Source: Nitrososphaerota archaeon (GTDB lineage: Archaea > Thermoproteota > EX4484-205 > JAAOZP01). Taken from it: DNA of 64,000 nucleotides. Shown piece after piece: positions 62,704-64,000 of the stretch. The DNA lies in assembly GCA_011605725.1 (NCBI GenBank), contig JAAOZP010000017.1, positions 1 to 64,000 of the forward strand. Reading direction: 5' to 3'. Below the pieces are notes generated by a model. It was not told the DNA's origin. It searched no databases and saw nothing but the letters and a program-made list of their open reading frames with translations. Made by a program: the position numbers and the translations under genes. Position 1 is the first letter of the stretch, and each line of letters starts with the position of its first letter.

Positions 62704-63225
62704 CTAAATACCCAGTAGGCTTCTAAGCATTTCTGAAACAGTCCTACTTCTAACCGTTTTCCCGGAAAGAATCTTTGAAGCCAGGTTCATCCCCCTGTTT
62801 GGTTTGAAAAGCCTGTAGGAGAAAGTGGCGACCCCCTTATCGGGATAGGTTGAAACCCTGACTCCAACCCCCTCAACATAAAAGTTTTCACCCATTCCTT
62901 GAAGATGCTCGATACTACCCTTGACAGTAAAGTAGACTTCAACATAATCGCATAATTCAAGAATAGTGTTAACAATACTGTCAGCGATCAACGGGCTTCT
63001 TAAACCGGTGAAATGGAGTGAAACGTGAAGGGTTTTCTCAAGCTCCTCCTCATGGAAAAGCGTCATGCTGAAACCCTCGTAAACCTCCGTCCGGAGCCTT
63101 GTAGAAACATGTTTAGAAATCTTCTTAAGAGCTTCGATAAGCAATCGCCAGTATCCGGCTTGCTCCTTGCCAAAATAAGCCTCCACCCTCATGAAATACT
63201 CCTGTTTCTCCGGCTGGCTGGCCAT
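62704..63225 (-). CDS. Hypothetical protein upstream of the actin gene
   Basis: A 173-residue cytoplasmic protein with no recognised family. The sequence is alpha-rich at the start (YWRLLIEALKKISKHV) and beta-rich in the middle (YVEVYFTVKGSIEHL, VSTYPDKGVATFSYRLF), with a basic C-terminal tail. It is transcribed from a TATA-like GTTTTAAATC (near 63256) ahead of ATG 63225 and lies 128 bp before the actin gene on the same strand. It may be an actin partner like arcadins, but only position suggests this. Confidence 0.7.
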   Translation of the reverse strand: MASQPEKQEYFMRVEAYFGKEQAGYWRLLIEALKKISKHVSTRLRTEVYEGFSMTLFHEEELEKTLHVSLHFTGLRSPLIADSIVNTILELCDYVEVYFTVKGSIEHLQGMGENFYVEGVGVRVSTYPDKGVATFSYRLFKPNRGMNLASKILSGKTVRSRTVSEMLRSLLGI

Positions 63226-63278
63226 CAGCCTGATGACTCTAACAGAAGGAGATTTAAAACATTATCTGCACCATCTAC

Positions 63279-63437
63279 TTAATCCTCCTGCCACTGAAAA
63301 CAGCTTACCAACAGCCTTCTCCAGTTTTCCCAGGTCCATCCGTATTTAATCTGCACGCGAAAAGGATATAGAATCGGAATTCCGTAAACGGTCGTCAACG
63401 GGGTTTCAACCGTAGACGCGAATCCTAGCAGCGCCAT
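63279..63437 (-). CDS. Possible 52-residue protein
   Basis: A short open frame from ATG 63437 reads MALLGFASTVETPLTTVYG and ends with a Trp-rich, amphipathic segment (YGWTWENWRRLLVSCFQW). The frame remains open about 24 bases upstream of the ATG, giving ERLSLT, so it may be the relic of a longer gene. No ribosome binding site is convincing. The rest of the spacer from 63438 to 63824, about 390 bp, shows no gene I can support. Confidence 0.25.
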   Translation of the reverse strand: MALLGFASTVETPLTTVYGIPILYPFRVQIKYGWTWENWRRLLVSCFQWQED

Positions 63438-63701
63438 CGTAAGGCTCAGCCTCTCGACGAATAATTATTTGTTGTGTAGTATCGTCGTTAATGCCGGAGT
63501 AAAATTATGATTAGCTCTTAATACTTGTGAAGCCGAGTAGGTTGGCTAGCGCGCGCTAATCCAGGCTTCCAGGATTTTTAAGAATAGTAGTCGCAAGAAC
63601 ACGTTGACAAACAAGAATAATAGCGCTCTAGAGCAATACTCTAACGATGTTTTTACCGTGAAAACGGCAATTCTTAAGTATCAACTAATGATTTATTGAC
63701 A

Positions 63702-63715
63702 TCCACTTATATTTA
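63702..63715 (+). promoter_or_regulatory. TATA-like element upstream of the terminal membrane protein gene
   Basis: CTTATATTTAAAC lies about 110 bp before the first usable start codon of the last gene, so it would give a long leader. A second weaker TTTTAAAC element is at about 63790-63797. Confidence 0.35.
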
Positions 63716-63824
63716 AACTAGGGGTTCTCCGGTTTTCCAAGATCCTTTTTGACACCACTCTCTGGAAAACCTAGGCTGAACCATAAAGGTTTTAAACACT
63801 GAGTTTTCGAATGGGTGCTAGAGC

Positions 63825-64000
63825 TTGCCAGCCGTCGAAACCAGGAAAACTATCGGGTTGAAAAAGGTATGGAGCAGGATTATCGCTCGGCTGGACAAGC
63901 TTTCCGAGAAAAAAACAGTCGTGTACTCTCTTTACTTCGCTTCAATAATATTCTTCCTCGGAATCATTCTCCTCCCCTCTCTGCTCGGAATCCTGCTTAA
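63825..64000 (+). CDS. Membrane protein, probable ABC-type permease, 3'-truncated by the window end
   Basis: An open frame running off the window end. It starts at TTG 63825 or TTG 63855 and encodes a basic N-terminus (ETRKTIGLKKVWSRI) followed by a membrane segment (VYSLYFASIIFFLGIILLPSLLGIL). This is a typical entry to an ABC sugar or other import permease. The alternative frame at this place, from GTG 63815, ends in TAA at 63998-64000 but is polar and implausible. The family is not certain from 58 residues. Confidence 0.5.
   Translation, partial: MPAVETRKTIGLKKVWSRIIARLDKLSEKKTVVYSLYFASIIFFLGIILLPSLLGILL

Noticed and set aside
1..64000. CRISPR arrays, insertion sequences, prophage
   Set aside because: No regularly spaced repeat-spacer array, no cas genes, no transposase or phage structural genes were found by reading both strands.

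Overview
The window is a thermophile-like archaeal chromosome segment, almost certainly from a metagenome or single-cell assembly. The first 19 bases are a perfect copy of the Tn5/Nextera mosaic end, so the contig begins at a library artefact. Archaeal ancestry is shown by eukaryote-like topoisomerase IB (here without its N-terminus), archaeal TyrRS, Trm5, a Dim1/KsgA methylase, an XPD-type Fe-S helicase, archaeal self-cleaving SpeD, a haloarchaeal-type phosphomevalonate decarboxylase and an actin homologue. TATA boxes lie about 25-30 bp before many start codons (ATG, GTG or TTG), so many transcripts look leaderless; internal operon genes often have GGAGG Shine-Dalgarno sites. TopoIB plus the actin suggests a TACK-type lineage (Nitrososphaeria/Caldarchaeales/Bathyarchaeia-like), but I cannot place it more precisely.

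Layout. 1-10.8 kb: topoisomerase IB, then carbohydrate catabolism: two zinc-type medium-chain dehydrogenases, a GH1 beta-glycosidase with a frameshift, a DUF998 membrane protein, three tandem Gfo/Idh/MocA dehydrogenases, an amidohydrolase and a PHP metallohydrolase. 10.9-15.7 kb: radical SAM protein, phosphohexomutase, nitroreductase, YbaK deacylase, TyrRS. 15.7-20.9 kb: a four-gene signalling-like operon (Lrp-type HTH with V4R-like domain, single-domain KaiC ATPase, GH3-like adenylate-forming enzyme, 7TM-DUF835 protein) behind a repeat-rich upstream region. 21.3-31.3 kb: surface protein, YjbQ, GH4 glycosidase, PfkB kinase, phosphomevalonate decarboxylase, glutaredoxin plus ferredoxin-thioredoxin-reductase/rubredoxin fusion, GH20-like hexosaminidase, EamA exporter, alpha/beta hydrolase. 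31.4-37.1 kb: polyprenol-kinase-like protein, Lrp regulator, flavodiiron protein, MFS transporter, macrodomain protein, Trm5. 37.1-41 kb: an ABC importer under a TPP riboswitch, hence a thiamine-type transporter. 41-50.3 kb: PHP phosphatase, Nudix, ferritin-like protein, speD-speE, cysteine synthase, a secreted/membrane/winged-helix module, a ParB-like protein, TauE, flavin reductase, bPH2 protein. 50.4-58.9 kb: unknown protein, XPD/DinG helicase, a 1183-residue surface protein, KsgA/Dim1, a second Ig-like surface protein. 59-60.6 kb: SufS-SufU. 60.6-63.2 kb: an actin-like protein between two uncharacterised partners. The window ends inside a membrane-protein gene.

The most interesting items are the KaiC/GH3/DUF835 operon, the archaeal actin cluster, the TPP riboswitch with a visible Shine-Dalgarno-sequestering stem, a divergent three-gene module with repeated operator-like sites, and a GC-rich, hairpin-forming spacer upstream of speD. 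No CRISPR array, insertion sequence, rRNA or convincing tRNA was seen.
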